DNA of 64,000 bases from Pseudoalteromonas piscicida (GTDB taxonomy: Bacteria > Pseudomonadota > Gammaproteobacteria > Enterobacterales > Alteromonadaceae), in NCBI RefSeq assembly GCF_002744175.1, contig NZ_NKHF01000028.1, positions 1 to 64,000 on the forward strand, in the 5' to 3' direction. Below are positions 1 through 8,300 of the stretch, piece after piece. A program made the position numbers and the translations under genes. The notes beneath the pieces were generated by a model, which worked only from the letters and a program-made list of their open reading frames with translations, had not been told where the DNA came from and ran no database searches. Positions within the stretch are counted from its first letter, which is position 1, and every line of letters begins with the position of its first letter.

Positions 1-10
1 GGCATGTAGA

Positions 11-87
11 TGGGGCGACTGATGGGACTTGAACCCACGACAACCGGAATCACAATCCAGGGCTCTACCAACTGAGCTACAGCCGCC
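11..87 (-). tRNA. tRNA-His (GTG)
   Basis: Read on the minus strand this is a complete cloverleaf with encoded CCA at positions 13-11. The anticodon loop TTGTGAT gives anticodon GTG (His). The extra G at -1 (position 87) opposite the discriminator C is the identity element of histidine tRNAs. It is the last tRNA of a three-gene Pro-Arg-His cluster transcribed leftward. Confidence 0.97.
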
Positions 88-110
88 ACTACATGTGGAT
101 TAAAATAAGA

Positions 111-187
<77 letters not shown>

Positions 188-230
188 AAACTCGAGTAAA
201 CATCTTCATGCTACTTTCTTATTTTAAAAA

Positions 231-307
231 TGGTCGGCGATGCAGGATTTGAACCTGCGACCCCTTGGACCCAAACCAAGTGCGCTACCAAGCTGCGCTA
301 ATCGCCG
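231..307 (-). tRNA. tRNA-Pro (TGG)
   Basis: Minus-strand cloverleaf starting CGGCGAT and ending with encoded CCA. The anticodon loop TTTGGGT gives TGG (Pro, reads CCN). It is the first tRNA after the promoter, so transcription order is Pro, Arg, His. Confidence 0.97.
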
Positions 308-361
308 ACTGTGACCTTGGAGAACTTAGAACCTTTTTATCGGTGAGTCCTCGTTGGCAAC

Positions 362-397
362 GGGGTGCATAATAGTGATTTGCCCCGAGCAGGTCAA
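362..397 (-). promoter_or_regulatory. Stable-RNA promoter of the tRNA operon
   Basis: On the minus strand TTGACC (397-392) and TATTAT (374-369) are separated by 17 bp and followed by a GC-rich discriminator GCACCCCG. A near-consensus sigma-70 promoter with a GC-rich discriminator is the usual form for tRNA operons under stringent control. The regulation is inferred. Confidence 0.75.
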
Positions 398-729
398 ATA
401 TTTTTTTTAGTTTTTGTTTCAACTGCCTATTTTTGCCACAAATTGTTGATAAAACAGCTGACTTAATCAAATTTTATACGCATCTGCCGAGCTAATTCGT
501 GAAAACCTCTGCTTTTACGCAATGCTTGCTTGGCGGGCTGCCTGTTTTTTGAGAAAATAGCGGGCAAATGTCCTCCCTAGTATAAAGTAGGAAGGCATAA
601 AAAGTAGAGCAACCCCATTTTTTTCATCTTTACCAGCGCTTTTACACTTACTAAATGAAAATGCTTGTATAGAAGAATTCAAAGGCTCTATTATCGTTCA
701 AGTTTTTTAACCCTTAATATAGGTCAATC
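398..729. other. Intergenic space between tRNA operon and folD
   Basis: No coding region is convincing here. The right end carries a possible folD promoter: TTGTAT (665-670), an 18 bp spacer and TATTAT (689-694). A Shine-Dalgarno-like AGGT precedes the folD ATG. The rest is AT-rich DNA in which I see nothing specific. Confidence 0.4.
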
Positions 730-1584
730 ATGACGGCAAACATCATTGATGGCAAAGCTATCGCGAAACAAGTTCGTTCTACTGTTGCACAACGAGTTCA
801 AGACAGGCTGGCGCAAGGTCTAAGAACACCAGGTTTGGCAGTTGTACTAGTAGGTCAGGATCCTGCGAGCCAAGTTTATGTAGGTTCAAAGCGTAAAGCC
901 TGTGAAGAAGTTGGATTCGTTTCAAAATCTTTCGACTTACCAGGAGACACCAGCGAAGAGCAGTTACTTACACTAGTTGATGAGCTCAATGCAGATCCTG
1001 AAGTTGATGGAATTTTAGTTCAGCTGCCGCTACCTGAAGGCCTAGACGCAGAGAAAATATTAGAGCGTATTGACCCGCATAAAGATGTAGACGGCTTCCA
1101 CCCTTATAATGTTGGCCGATTAGCACAAAGAATGCCTGCGCTAAGACCTTGCACACCGAAAGGGATTATCACCCTACTCGATTCAACCGGCGTTCGCTAT
1201 AAGGGCATGCACGCGGTTGTGGTTGGTGCATCAAATATTGTCGGCCGTCCGATGTCATTAGAGTTGCTACTTGCAGGGTGTACCACAACGGTTTGTCATA
1301 AATTTACTCAAGACCTAGAAGCACACGTACGCCGCGCTGACCTTTTAGTGGTCGCAGTAGGTAAACCTGAGTTTATTCCTGGTAGCTGGGTAAAAGAAGG
1401 CGCTATTGTTATTGATGTAGGTATTAACCGCTTAGAATCTGGCAAACTGGTAGGTGACGTGCAATATGATGTTGCAGAGCAAAACGCAAGTTTTATCACC
1501 CCAGTTCCTGGTGGGGTTGGCCCAATGACGGTGGCAAGCTTGATTGAAAACACCCTTGAAGCGTGTGAAAAGTATCATAGCTAA
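730..1584 (+). CDS. folD: FolD bifunctional methylenetetrahydrofolate dehydrogenase/cyclohydrolase
   Basis: Interconverts 5,10-methylene-, 5,10-methenyl- and 10-formyl-tetrahydrofolate with NADP in the cytoplasm, supplying one-carbon units for purines and formyl-Met-tRNA. The 284 aa length is that of the family. The catalytic segment [13 protein letters not shown] (50-62) holds the expected Tyr50 and Lys54. The signatures [10 protein letters not shown] (93-102) and KDVDGF (118-123), the nucleotide-binding [11 protein letters not shown] near 164 and [10 protein letters not shown] near the C-terminus are all present. It is a single gene ended by a strong terminator. Confidence 0.98.
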   Translation: MTANIIDGKAIAKQVRSTVAQRVQDRLAQGLRTPGLAVVLVGQDPASQVYVGSKRKACEEVGFVSKSFDLPGDTSEEQLLTLVDELNADPEVDGILVQLPLPEGLDAEKILERIDPHKDVDGFHPYNVGRLAQRMPALRPCTPKGIITLLDSTGVRYKGMHAVVVGASNIVGRPMSLELLLAGCTTTVCHKFTQDLEAHVRRADLLVVAVGKPEFIPGSWVKEGAIVIDVGINRLESGKLVGDVQYDVAEQNASFITPVPGGVGPMTVASLIENTLEACEKYHS

Positions 1585-1594
1585 AATCAGATAG

Positions 1595-1622
1595 AAAAAG
1601 CCTCGAACGAGGCTTTTTTTTG
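1595..1622 (+). terminator. folD intrinsic terminator
   Basis: The stem AAGCCTC/GAGGCTT with a four-base loop is followed by eight T residues, directly after the folD stop. It has A residues on the other side, so it could also stop leftward transcription from the gene at 1676-2107. Confidence 0.9.
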
Positions 1623-1675
1623 GGCTCTGGTAAAAGATAACTAACTTGAGCTTCGGATAACTATTTGCTCACTTG

Positions 1676-2107
1676 CTAGCCGATGACTGTGTCCTGACTT
1701 GCTTTATTTTCTTCTTGAGTTATCGCTTCTTCCATTGCCTTTTCAAGTGCCGCCATTCGCGCCTCTAGCTCTTTCGGAGAGATTTTACCTTGCTCCGCTA
1801 GCTTTTCTAATTCTGCCATCTTTTCTTTCAGTTCATCTATCTGCTCTTTGTTTGCCCCCAAACGGCTAAACATTACCGCCTCTCTCATTTTTTCTAAAAA
1901 GGTTTGATTGCGCTCGACCACCTGATATTTGTATGGCTCATCAACTTTATTCTCGAGCACTGGCGTATCCGATTGCGCAATACTGGCAGCGGCGACGTAG
2001 TCTTGCTCGCTGGATGAGGTAGTTGTTTGATTAGCAGAGGTGCCACTATACTGCTCCGTAGCAGTAGAGGTTGGTTTTACAGCCGAGTGTGATTGATAAG
2101 TGATCAT
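1676..2107 (-). CDS. Uncharacterised protein, disordered N-terminus and coiled-coil C-terminus
   Basis: I do not recognise this 143 aa protein. Residues 1-45 are rich in Ser, Thr and Gln and look disordered. Residues about 85-135 are charged Glu/Lys heptads (ELKEKMAELEKLAEQGKI, then ELEARMAALEKAMEEA) predicting an alpha-helical hairpin or coiled coil. There is no signal peptide or membrane segment. It is the last gene after prmB and aroC on the minus strand, 54 bp past aroC, and may be cotranscribed. Its Shine-Dalgarno lies in a strong hairpin (2111-2137), so translation may be conditional. Confidence 0.7.
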   Translation of the reverse strand: MITYQSHSAVKPTSTATEQYSGTSANQTTTSSSEQDYVAAASIAQSDTPVLENKVDEPYKYQVVERNQTFLEKMREAVMFSRLGANKEQIDELKEKMAELEKLAEQGKISPKELEARMAALEKAMEEAITQEENKASQDTVIG

Positions 2108-2110
2108 GAT

Positions 2111-2137
2111 GCTCTCCTTGATTTAGTCAAAGAGAGC
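2111..2137 (-). promoter_or_regulatory. Hairpin masking the Shine-Dalgarno of the 1676-2107 gene
   Basis: In the leftward RNA, GCUCUCUUUGA can pair over 11 bp, one of them G-U, with UCAAGGAGAGC across a CUAAA loop. The 3' arm contains the whole ribosome-binding site AAGGAG, three bases before the ATG at 2107. No U-tract follows, so it is not a good aroC terminator. Translational control is inferred from structure. Confidence 0.55.
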
Positions 2138-2161
2138 AAGTGTTATGCCAACGTACCTAGG

Positions 2162-3259
2162 CTAAATGTGACCAGGAATTGGTTGGTGTACCAGAGATAC
2201 ATCTTGGTTTTGACCGCGATGGCGTAACAAGTGATCCATAAGTGTAATGGCCAACATTGCTTCCGCAATTGGAATGGCACGAATGCCCACACATGGGTCA
2301 TGACGACCTTTTGTCACAACTTCTTGCGGCTGGTTGTGAGTATCGATGCTCTGCCCTGGCACCGAGATACTTGAAGTCGGTTTGAGCGCAATGGAGGCGA
2401 TAATATCTTGCCCTGTAGAAATCCCCGCTAAAACGCCGCCTGCATGATTGGATGTAAAGCCCTGTGGCGTTAGCTCGTCTCTATGCTCAGAGCCCTTTTG
2501 CTCAACCACGTCAAAGCCATCACCAATCTCTACGCCTTTTACGGCATTAATGCTCATCAAGGAGTGAGCTATCTCAGCATCTAGGCGATCAAATACAGGC
2601 TCACCTAACCCAACAGGTACATTTTTCGCCACGACTTTTACCTTCGCACCGACTGAATCACCTTCTTTTTTCAGCATTCGCATATATTCATCGAGCGCTT
2701 CTAGTTTAGACTCATCGGGAAAGAAAAACGGATTGGTTTCAACAGTTGACCAATCATAGCTCTCAGCCTTAATAGGGCCCAACTGAGATAGACAAGCGTT
2801 AATTTCAATGCCATGGACTTGTTTCAGGTATTTTTTTGCAATGGCGCCTGCTGCAACTCGAATGGCAGTTTCACGCGCAGAAGACCGACCACCACCACGA
2901 TAATCACGATGACCATATTTATGCCAATAAGTGTAATCACCGTGGCCAGGGCGGAACAAGTCTTTGATATTTGAGTAATCTTTTGAACGTTGATCGGTAT
3001 TTTCAATCAACAATCCAATACTCGTGCCTGTGGTCTTGCCTTCAAACACACCCGAGAGAATTTTTATCTCATCACCTTCACGGCGCTGCGTCGTATATCG
3101 ACTTTGACCCGGTTTACGCCTGTCTAAATCGACTTGTAAATCTGCTTCACAGATCTCGAGCCCCGGTGGTACACCATCCACCACGCCACCAAGCGCAGCG
3201 CCATGGCTTTCCCCAAAGGTCGACACCTTAAATAATTGGCCAATGCTATTGCCTGCCAT
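2162..3259 (-). CDS. aroC: Chorismate synthase
   Basis: Converts 5-enolpyruvylshikimate-3-phosphate to chorismate with reduced FMN, the last step of the common aromatic pathway. At 365 aa it has the family's usual length. The N-terminal [18 protein letters not shown], the central [11 protein letters not shown] and the C-terminal [11 protein letters not shown] are the three family signatures. The start is supported by GAGGA upstream. It lies 47 bp after prmB, a neighbour pair common in gammaproteobacteria. Its product feeds PheA (23326) and TyrA (44217) in this window. Confidence 0.98.
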   Translation of the reverse strand: MAGNSIGQLFKVSTFGESHGAALGGVVDGVPPGLEICEADLQVDLDRRKPGQSRYTTQRREGDEIKILSGVFEGKTTGTSIGLLIENTDQRSKDYSNIKDLFRPGHGDYTYWHKYGHRDYRGGGRSSARETAIRVAAGAIAKKYLKQVHGIEINACLSQLGPIKAESYDWSTVETNPFFFPDESKLEALDEYMRMLKKEGDSVGAKVKVVAKNVPVGLGEPVFDRLDAEIAHSLMSINAVKGVEIGDGFDVVEQKGSEHRDELTPQGFTSNHAGGVLAGISTGQDIIASIALKPTSSISVPGQSIDTHNQPQEVVTKGRHDPCVGIRAIPIAEAMLAITLMDHLLRHRGQNQDVSLVHQPIPGHI

Positions 3260-3306
3260 CGTTTTTCCTCATTCCAAAATAGACGATAGAGAGCATTGGC
3301 TCCCTA

Positions 3307-4251
3307 TCAGTTTTTAAAGTATTCCAACAATTGCTGTTTGGATACCACAAAGACCCCTAAACCACCATGTTCAAACTCTAGCCAAGTGAAAGGTGCTTCA
3401 GGAAATTGCTGTTCCATATGTACCATAGAATTGCCAACTTCGACAAATAACAAACCGTCATCGGTGAGGTGATCAGCCGCCTCAGCTAGCAAGGTGCGTG
3501 TTACGTCAAGACCATCTTCACCTGATGCCAAACCAAGTTCAGGCTCATGATGAAACTCATCAGGCAAATCCGACATATCTTCGGCATCCACGTACGGCGG
3601 ATTGGCAACGATTAAATCGTATTTTTGCCCCGGCACCCCGCTAAACACATCCGACTGGATTGCAAACACCCTGTCTTGCATCATGTGCTGATTGATATTG
3701 TGATCTGCCACCTCAAGTGCTTCAAAAGAGATGTCTACGGCATCAACTTGAGCGCGTTCAAAGGCCTTTGCTAGTGCAATAGCGATACACCCTGAACCCG
3801 TACACATGTCTAAGATACGTGCCACCTTGTTTGGTGATGCAACCCAAGGAGCAAAATGTTTTGCGATTAACTCAGCAAACGGAGAGCGAGGCACAAGCAC
3901 ACGTTCATCAACGTAAAAAGGCATACCGGCAAACCAAGCTTGATTTGTTAAATAGGCCACAGGAATGCGCTGTTCAATGCGAGCTCTAATATATTCCATC
4001 AAGTGAACTTTTTCACTTTGAGTCATCCGAGCATGCATAATTTCTTTAGGCGCATCAATTGGCATATGGAGCACTGGTAGTACTAAACTTACCGCTTCAT
4101 CCCATGGGTTATCTGTACCGTGACCAAAAAAGACCTCGTTACTGACGAACTGACTAGCAGTCCATCGTACCCAGTCTTGAATGGTATGGAGATCTTGAAA
4201 CGCTTCATTTGCCATTTCGTCAGTAATTAGTGGTTGCGACATTTCCGTCAT
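3307..4251 (-). CDS. prmB: PrmB, ribosomal protein L3 glutamine N5-methyltransferase
   Basis: A SAM-dependent methylase of the glutamine in ribosomal protein L3. In the 314 aa product, motif [14 protein letters not shown] (148-160) binds SAM and NPPY (217-220) is the catalytic amide-methylating motif. The N-terminal helical region and VPRSP (120-124) distinguish PrmB from HemK/PrmC. It is first in the prmB-aroC-(1676 gene) run. The M1 start follows AGAGA; an in-frame ATG three codons later is less well placed. Confidence 0.95.
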   Translation of the reverse strand: MTEMSQPLITDEMANEAFQDLHTIQDWVRWTASQFVSNEVFFGHGTDNPWDEAVSLVLPVLHMPIDAPKEIMHARMTQSEKVHLMEYIRARIEQRIPVAYLTNQAWFAGMPFYVDERVLVPRSPFAELIAKHFAPWVASPNKVARILDMCTGSGCIAIALAKAFERAQVDAVDISFEALEVADHNINQHMMQDRVFAIQSDVFSGVPGQKYDLIVANPPYVDAEDMSDLPDEFHHEPELGLASGEDGLDVTRTLLAEAADHLTDDGLLFVEVGNSMVHMEQQFPEAPFTWLEFEHGGLGVFVVSKQQLLEYFKN

Positions 4252-4337
4252 GGAGATTCTCTAAGCTCAAACTATATAGCGACATTGTAGCGGTTTTTAA
4301 GCTAGGTTTTTATGCTTTTTTTATTTAAAATGAGGCT

Positions 4338-4889
4338 ATGAACAGAGAATCTAACAGCAATGCTGACCTTAACGATGATTTTGCGATGTTTCGCGAGTCG
4401 CTTAATGGTGTAAAGCCCATCAAGCAAGATCAAGTGCAGCTTAAACAAATCAAAAAAACTCAGAGCGTTGAGCTGAAACAGCAAGTGAAGCAACAACAGT
4501 CAGAGTTTTACTTTTCAGACGAATATATTCCTGATATTGATACGTCTGGGACGATTAATTACGTTAAGCCAGGTGCAGACCGCTACTTAGCCAAACAACT
4601 TAGACGCGGTGATTATGCGCCAGAACTGATCCTGGATTTGCATGGCTTAAATAAAGAAACAGTAAAGCAAGAGCTTGCTGCCTTAATTCATGCTTGTAAA
4701 AAACAGCATATCGCCTGTGCTTGTATTGTGCATGGTATCGGTGAGCGAGTACTTAAACATAAGGTGCCGCAGTACCTAGTTCAACACCCAGATGTATTAG
4801 CAATGCATCAAGCTCCACTGGAGTATGGCGGAAAGGGGGCAGTATTAATCCTTGTCGATTTGCCCGATGACCCAAGCTTTGGCCGTTAA
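4338..4889 (+). CDS. smrB: SmrB, Smr-domain endonuclease of ribosome rescue
   Basis: The 183 aa protein has an N-terminal helical extension (1-85) and a C-terminal Smr domain with DLHGL near residue 99 and HGIGERVLKHKV near 137. These are the conserved DLHG and HG-G motifs of SmrB, which cuts mRNA between collided ribosomes. It is divergent from prmB with an 86 bp gap, the usual gammaproteobacterial arrangement. TGAGG precedes the ATG. The biochemical role is from E. coli. Confidence 0.93.
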   Translation: MNRESNSNADLNDDFAMFRESLNGVKPIKQDQVQLKQIKKTQSVELKQQVKQQQSEFYFSDEYIPDIDTSGTINYVKPGADRYLAKQLRRGDYAPELILDLHGLNKETVKQELAALIHACKKQHIACACIVHGIGERVLKHKVPQYLVQHPDVLAMHQAPLEYGGKGAVLILVDLPDDPSFGR

Positions 4890-5071
4890 TTCGGCCCAAC
4901 CACCGCTTTTTATCCTTTCTTACTTCGCTTAACCCAGCCTTAATATATTTCACTAAATTTTAGCTTTATTACCTATCTAGCACTGGTCAAATTCACCACC
5001 CTATTAATTCCCAGATACCTATCAATAATTAAAGTATTTAAAAATCAACAAGATAAAAATTAAATTTATTT

Positions 5072-5098
5072 TGGCACAACCTTTGTAATAGTTATTAC
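5072..5098 (+). promoter_or_regulatory. Promoter with sigma-54-like and sigma-70-like elements
   Basis: TGGCACA, four bases, then TTGTA (5072-5087) matches the -24/-12 sigma-54 consensus except GT for GC at -12. The same DNA can be read as TTGGCA (5071-5076), 16 bp and TATTAC (5093-5098) for sigma-70. GTAATA/TATTAC (5085-5098) forms a small palindrome. It lies 28 bp before the ATG at 5126. Confidence 0.4.
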
Positions 5099-5125
5099 GA
5101 CTAACACATTACAAGGAAACTCATT

Positions 5126-5368
5126 ATGACTACTTTAGCGAAATTAACCATGACTACACTATTGTTAACAGCAAGCATGACAACAACTGCAGCAGAGATC
5201 GATGCCTCTATATTGCAAGACGTAAAGGCTAAAGTGACGCAAGCTATCTCCGAATCCATTAAAGCAAACTTAGAAGCATTAAAGATGGAAACCAAGCAAT
5301 CTTTACAAGCTGCATTTCAAGACAATAACAACAACGAGGAAGAAAAAAAGGACAAGCCTAATGATTAA
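5126..5368 (+). CDS. Small exported acidic helical protein
   Basis: An unrecognised 80 aa protein. Residues 1-22 are a Thr-rich hydrophobic signal peptide ending TTAA, probably cut before Glu-Ile-Asp. The mature part is amphipathic helix (ASILQDVKAKVTQAISESI) and ends in an Asn/Glu/Lys tail (DNNNNEEEKKDKPND). AAGGAAA precedes the ATG. Its last codons overlap the start of a 38 aa membrane peptide by 8 bp, so the two are probably translationally coupled. Export is predicted; function is unknown. Confidence 0.7.
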   Translation: MTTLAKLTMTTLLLTASMTTTAAEIDASILQDVKAKVTQAISESIKANLEALKMETKQSLQAAFQDNNNNEEEKKDKPND

Positions 5369-5477
5369 TGAACTCACTTTTTTGAGTCTGCTCGCCACCC
5401 CAGTGATCAGCTTATTTGCAGCTTACCTAAGCATTCAACTTATTAAGTCACTGGGCCAGTTTATTAACTTTAACTAG
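5361..5477 (+). CDS. Tiny single-pass membrane protein (38 aa)
   Basis: An ATG inside the stop region of the previous gene opens a 38-codon frame. It starts MINELTFLSLLATPVISLFA, continues as a hydrophobic helix to about residue 30 and ends QFINFN. One transmembrane segment fills most of it. The 8 bp overlap with the upstream gene and AAGGACAAG before the ATG argue for coupled translation. No family is recognised; at this size only conservation would prove it. Confidence 0.5.
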   Translation: MINELTFLSLLATPVISLFAAYLSIQLIKSLGQFINFN

Positions 5478-5561
5478 CATGGCACTTGCTAAAGTAGGCA
5501 AGGTAGCCGCGTAGTCAAAGTATTACCCTGAGAAAGCTATTGAGGTATCAGTAGCCATTAA

Positions 5562-5592
5562 AAAACCCGCCAAACTGGCGGGTTTCTTTTTA
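5562..5592. terminator. Bidirectional terminator between the small bicistron and peroxiredoxin
   Basis: The stem AACCCGCCA/TGGCGGGTT with a four-base loop has A residues on its left and T residues on its right. It can serve the rightward bicistron (ending 5477) and the leftward peroxiredoxin gene (ending 5628). Confidence 0.85.
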
Positions 5593-5627
5593 ATATCTAA
5601 TAAGATATCAACAAAGTAGGCACTAAA

Positions 5628-6233
5628 TTATAGTGCGCCTTCGTTTTCAGATAGGAACTTAGCAACACCTTCAGGGCTTGCGTCCATACCTGCTTTACCT
5701 TCAGTCCAACCAGCTGGACATACTTCACCGTGCTCTTCGTGGAATGCTAGTGCATCAACCATGCGAAGCATTTCGTCGATGTTACGGCCTAGTGGTAGGT
5801 CGTTCACTACTTGGTGACGTACATTACCTTCAGCATCGATTAGGAAAGAACCACGGAAAGCAACACCAGCTTCTGGGTGCTCAACGTCGTATGCTTGACA
5901 GATTTCGTGTTTAACGTCAGCAACTAGATCGTACTTAACTGGACCAATACCACCTTCGTTTACTGGAGTGTTACGCCATGCGTTGTGTGAGAACTGAGAA
6001 TCGATAGAAACACCGATCACTTCAACACCACGCTTTTGGAACTCTTCGTAACGCTTGTCAAAAGCAATTAGCTCTGAAGGACAAACAAAAGTGAAGTCTA
6101 GTGGGTAAAAGAAAACAACCGCTTTTTTACCTTTAATACGCTCGTGCAGGTTGTAGCTATCTACGATCTCACCGTTACCTAGTACTGCTGCTGCTGTAAA
6201 GTCTGGTGCCTTGCGGCCTACTAATACACCCAT
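5628..6233 (-). CDS. Typical 2-Cys peroxiredoxin (AhpC/TSA family)
   Basis: Reduces hydrogen peroxide and organic peroxides in the cytoplasm. From the ATG at 6233 it is 201 aa. Peroxidatic Cys51 lies in FTFVCPSE and resolving Cys172 in EVCPAGW. The GGIGP loop resembles over-oxidation-sensitive peroxiredoxins, but no C-terminal YF motif is seen. A frame start at TTG 6245 is rejected because that stretch contains the ribosome-binding site GGAG. A long leader with a possible OxyR site lies upstream. Confidence 0.95.
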   Translation of the reverse strand: MGVLVGRKAPDFTAAAVLGNGEIVDSYNLHERIKGKKAVVFFYPLDFTFVCPSELIAFDKRYEEFQKRGVEVIGVSIDSQFSHNAWRNTPVNEGGIGPVKYDLVADVKHEICQAYDVEHPEAGVAFRGSFLIDAEGNVRHQVVNDLPLGRNIDEMLRMVDALAFHEEHGEVCPAGWTEGKAGMDASPEGVAKFLSENEGAL

Positions 6234-6334
6234 TTTTATCTCCAATAGTTAGGTTTATTTCCAATCTTGTTTTGCGTCTTAACTGACCCAAAACATGTTG
6301 TACTTAATATTGTGGCGCGGTTATGAAAAAACAA

Positions 6335-6346
6335 GTCTCGCGAGAC
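6335..6346. promoter_or_regulatory. Perfect 12 bp palindrome in the peroxiredoxin leader
   Basis: GTCTCGCGAGAC is fully self-complementary and lies about 100 bp before the peroxiredoxin ATG, downstream of the likely promoter. It could be an operator or a short RNA stem; no regulator is recognised. Confidence 0.3.
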
Positions 6347-6413
6347 GGATAACGAAAACGAGCTAGTTTTGTCAGCCTGCCAAAAACTGTGACTAGTTTA
6401 TTTGGCAAGTGCC

Positions 6414-6451
6414 ATAATTAACAATCGAATTAACCGATAGCACTAATCTAT
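6414..6451 (-). promoter_or_regulatory. Possible OxyR half-site and promoter of the peroxiredoxin gene
   Basis: ATAG, seven bases, CTAT (6437-6451) matches one OxyR element (ATAGnTnnnAnCTAT), with one of the two internal positions agreeing. On the minus strand TAATTAT (6420-6414) could be the -10, putting the site next to the -35. The second OxyR element is poor, so this stays tentative. Confidence 0.35.
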
Positions 6452-6498
6452 AAATTCGATGAAGCCCTTATGGCGGTGTAATAATAGCACCAAGATCA

Positions 6499-6525
6499 AA
6501 AAAGGCTTCACTAGGAAGCCTTTTT
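6499..6525 (-). terminator. fadR terminator
   Basis: The stem AAAAAGGCTTC/GAAGCCTTTTT with a five-base loop lies 20 bp beyond the fadR stop. A residues on one side and T residues on the other let it act in both directions. Confidence 0.88.
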
Positions 6526-6544
6526 CTAATGTCACTAACCTAAG

Positions 6545-7258
6545 TTAGTCCATGATATTTTCTGGCATGTCGCCACGGATCTGCTGCCAAATTTCACCCG
6601 ACTGATGACCGTATTTACGCATTAGCGAAATTGCGCCATCATGTTCTTGGTTTTCAGCCAGCTTCGTAAGATCTGCATAGAATTGTCTTGCCAGTGCTCG
6701 TGTTCTTGAATCTGAGAAGTAATGACACCCTATTTTTGAATACAACCCTCTAAAGCCATTTAAGATCAGAACATAGATTTTGTTTTGTCCAGCTCCCGCC
6801 AGTTCATGGTGAACTTGGTAGTCATAATCGGCGAATGCTTCTGCGGTGTCGGCTAATTCTTCATGCTTAGAGAGAATATCAATCACTCGCTGTGGATTAA
6901 ACTTTATTGCTGCACGAGTATAGATAGCACTGATATTGGTGCGCGCAGACAATAATTGATCGGTGAGCTCAGGCATTTTGTCTTCATCAAGGCGTGCCAG
7001 CGTCTCTAAGATATTAAGACCCGACGTTTCCCAGAAGTTATTTACTCTTGTAGGCTTACCATGTTGAATTGTTAACCAACCATCACGGGCCAGTCGCTGC
7101 AATACTTCTCGTAGCGTTGTTCTAGTTACACCAATAAGTTCAGAAAGCTCGCGCTCAGCAGGTAGGATTGATCCCGGAGGAAATTCGCCGTTCCAAATTG
7201 ACTCAACAATATATTCTTCAGCAAATCCAGCTGGGCTCTTGGCTTTGAAAATTCGCAT
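6545..7258 (-). CDS. fadR: FadR fatty-acid metabolism regulator
   Basis: A GntR-family repressor/activator that senses long-chain acyl-CoA, repressing beta-oxidation and activating unsaturated fatty acid synthesis. The 237 aa product has a winged helix-turn-helix (about 1-75) nearly identical to E. coli FadR ([20 protein letters not shown], then [18 protein letters not shown]). It continues with [19 protein letters not shown] and the acyl-CoA-binding helical domain ending [11 protein letters not shown]. It is a monocistronic minus-strand gene with its own terminator. Confidence 0.96.
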   Translation of the reverse strand: MRIFKAKSPAGFAEEYIVESIWNGEFPPGSILPAERELSELIGVTRTTLREVLQRLARDGWLTIQHGKPTRVNNFWETSGLNILETLARLDEDKMPELTDQLLSARTNISAIYTRAAIKFNPQRVIDILSKHEELADTAEAFADYDYQVHHELAGAGQNKIYVLILNGFRGLYSKIGCHYFSDSRTRALARQFYADLTKLAENQEHDGAISLMRKYGHQSGEIWQQIRGDMPENIMD

Positions 7259-7381
7259 CTCACACCACTTTGTTATTACATCAATGCCTTTATTGGCAGG
7301 TTGTGCTTGTTAATCCACTGATTGTACCAGATGAAGCTCAACTAACAAGCTACAAATCACCCAAGCTGAAAATAGCCATGT

Positions 7382-8134
7382 TTAATGCGGATAATATTGT
7401 AATACGGTGTGAGATCTAGGGGTCACTAAAGGCGATATAGACTTAGCCATAACGGGCTCATCTTCGCTAAACACTGAGCTGTTAATGTAAATAAACAGCT
7501 CCTCATCTGACCATCCTGCCTCTGCCTTCATTTTGTATAACTCAAATGCTTCGTAGTACGGATCAGTATCGTATTCGTTTTCTACCATTGCCCATGCTAT
7601 CCAATGCGAAACGGTATAATCGCAACCAGCCAATTGGTATAGCGGCTCACTTAAAAAAAGAAGTGCTTCGTAACCTTCTCCACCACAGTGTTTCTTGATA
7701 ATTTCAGACAGTGCACCATCTAAATGTATGGTGGGTGGATCAGCATTTTTAAACACTTCACGCCTTAGCGTTTCACTGCCCCGATAAACACGACATTTCT
7801 TGGTGGAAGACTTTTCTCTATTTAACTCAATAAGTGCTTGATCGCCGAATGCTTGAAGCACAATCTCTATATTTTCATTGAGTTGATTTAGCTTGTTTAA
7901 GAGTGTTTCATCATCATTACCTGTAGGTTGCGGACACATTTTTCTGACTTCATTCACTCTTTTAAGTATTCGCTTGCCATTTGGAAATATTGAAAAGCAG
8001 GCTTCGAGCTTCTCATCATCCAGTTTCCATATGTCGAAATGAAGAGCATAATCCTCCCTGATATCAGGAATTGAGTCAGTCGACTCCCCTAATACTTCTC
8101 TCCACTTCCTTTGCCAATGTTGTTGATTGCTCAT
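7382..8134 (-). CDS. Uncharacterised 250 aa protein
   Basis: I recognise no family. The protein is soluble and acidic, with an N-terminal WQRKWREVLGE helix, a central Asn/Leu-rich helix (NKLNQLNENIEIVLQAF) and a C-terminal half rich in Trp, Tyr and acidic residues (YTVSHWIAWAMVENEYDTDPYYEAFELYKM). It lies 3' of the Mrr-like gene on the same strand, 166 bp away, and between conserved genes (fadR and the CadC-like regulator). That suggests an inserted accessory pair. A defence role would be only a guess from the neighbour. Confidence 0.7.
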   Translation of the reverse strand: MSNQQHWQRKWREVLGESTDSIPDIREDYALHFDIWKLDDEKLEACFSIFPNGKRILKRVNEVRKMCPQPTGNDDETLLNKLNQLNENIEIVLQAFGDQALIELNREKSSTKKCRVYRGSETLRREVFKNADPPTIHLDGALSEIIKKHCGGEGYEALLFLSEPLYQLAGCDYTVSHWIAWAMVENEYDTDPYYEAFELYKMKAEAGWSDEELFIYINSSVFSEDEPVMAKSISPLVTPRSHTVLQYYPH

Positions 8135-8197
8135 ATTGTTTTATGTTTATATCTCAAAGTTTTACTTTCCCAAAAAAGCAGTTTCAACTTGGGGGTG

Positions 8198-8297
8198 CGC
8201 CGAATAATTCTGAGTGTCATTGCCAGCCATTGGGTTAAAAAAGCAACGAAGGAGAAAAACCACCCTATTTTGCCCTTGTGCAATAGTTTATTCGGCG
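8198..8297. repeat. 100 bp segment bounded by perfect 10 bp inverted repeats
   Basis: CGCCGAATAA (8198-8207) and its exact complement TTATTCGGCG (8288-8297) bound 100 bp between the two accessory genes. No target duplication is evident. It could be a small MITE-like element or a large stem-loop 3' of the nuclease gene. Confidence 0.4.
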
Positions 8298-8300
8298 AAT

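Noticed and set aside
6234..6245. TTG start four codons upstream for the peroxiredoxin
   Set aside because: These bases contain the GGAG ribosome-binding site for the ATG at 6233.
8198..8297. Integron attC site
   Set aside because: The ends are perfect inverted repeats without the GTTRRRY core or integrase nearby.
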